From positions 1-13,199 of the forward strand of contig JAPOYU010000018.1 in NCBI GenBank assembly GCA_026706395.1: a stretch of DNA of 13,199 nucleotides. The letters are read 5' to 3'. This DNA comes from Chloroflexota bacterium. Lineage in GTDB: Bacteria > Chloroflexota > Anaerolineae > Aggregatilineales > Phototrophicaceae. The notes beneath the pieces were generated by a model, which was not told the origin of the DNA, did not search any database, and was given only the letters and a program-made list of their open reading frames with translations. The translations under genes were made by a program, and so were the position numbers. Shown one piece after another: positions 13,199-13,199 of this stretch. The stretch's first letter is position 1. Each line of letters starts with the position of its first letter.

Positions 13199-13199
13199 G

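Overview
The window looks like ordinary chromosomal DNA from a GC-rich bacterium. An uncultured member of the Chloroflexota (Anaerolineae-like) is my best guess. This rests on general impressions: the gene mix (MurJ, a PQQ-type sugar dehydrogenase, a winged-helix AlkZ-like protein, a TrpX-like binding protein), the many AT-poor codons, and short palindromes beginning GTAGGGGCGA of a kind I associate with Chloroflexi and cyanobacteria. No rRNA, tRNA, CRISPR array, phage gene or intact insertion sequence was seen, and the phylum should be treated as an inference.

Left block, minus strand (about 51-4109), read right to left: an exported PQQ-type sugar dehydrogenase with an added thrombospondin-type-3-like calcium motif, a small extended-SDR epimerase/dehydrogenase, and a CNNM/CBS-domain transporter of the CorC/HlyC type. 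Divergent from the sugar dehydrogenase, on the plus strand, is a UxuA-family mannonate dehydratase (4271-5320). The dehydrogenase, SDR and dehydratase, with the following MFS carrier, suggest oxidation and uptake of sugars or sugar acids. Neighbourhood is the only evidence that they form one pathway.

Middle block, minus strand (5327-9494): a class I cytochrome c, a four-helix membrane protein with a CopD/DUF2269-like first helix, the lipid II flippase MurJ, and a 12-helix MFS carrier. Candidate promoters or dyads sit before the four-helix protein and before MurJ, so this is probably not one simple operon. Two GTAGGGGCGA palindromes lie between MurJ and the MFS gene.

Right block, plus strand (9511-12914): an AlkZ/YcaQ-like winged-helix protein behind a near-consensus sigma-70 promoter, then two small secreted paralogues of Fn3-like appearance, the second only 12 bases upstream of a TrpX-like ABC substrate-binding protein. 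A hairpin terminator follows, and then the C-terminal end of a minus-strand gene that runs off the window.

The parts that look least described are the paralogous secreted pair coupled to a solute-binding protein, the sugar dehydrogenase with a calcium-motif tail, and several inverted repeats placed on promoters or ribosome binding sites. I see no evidence for a defence system, biosynthetic cluster or other large novel system here.
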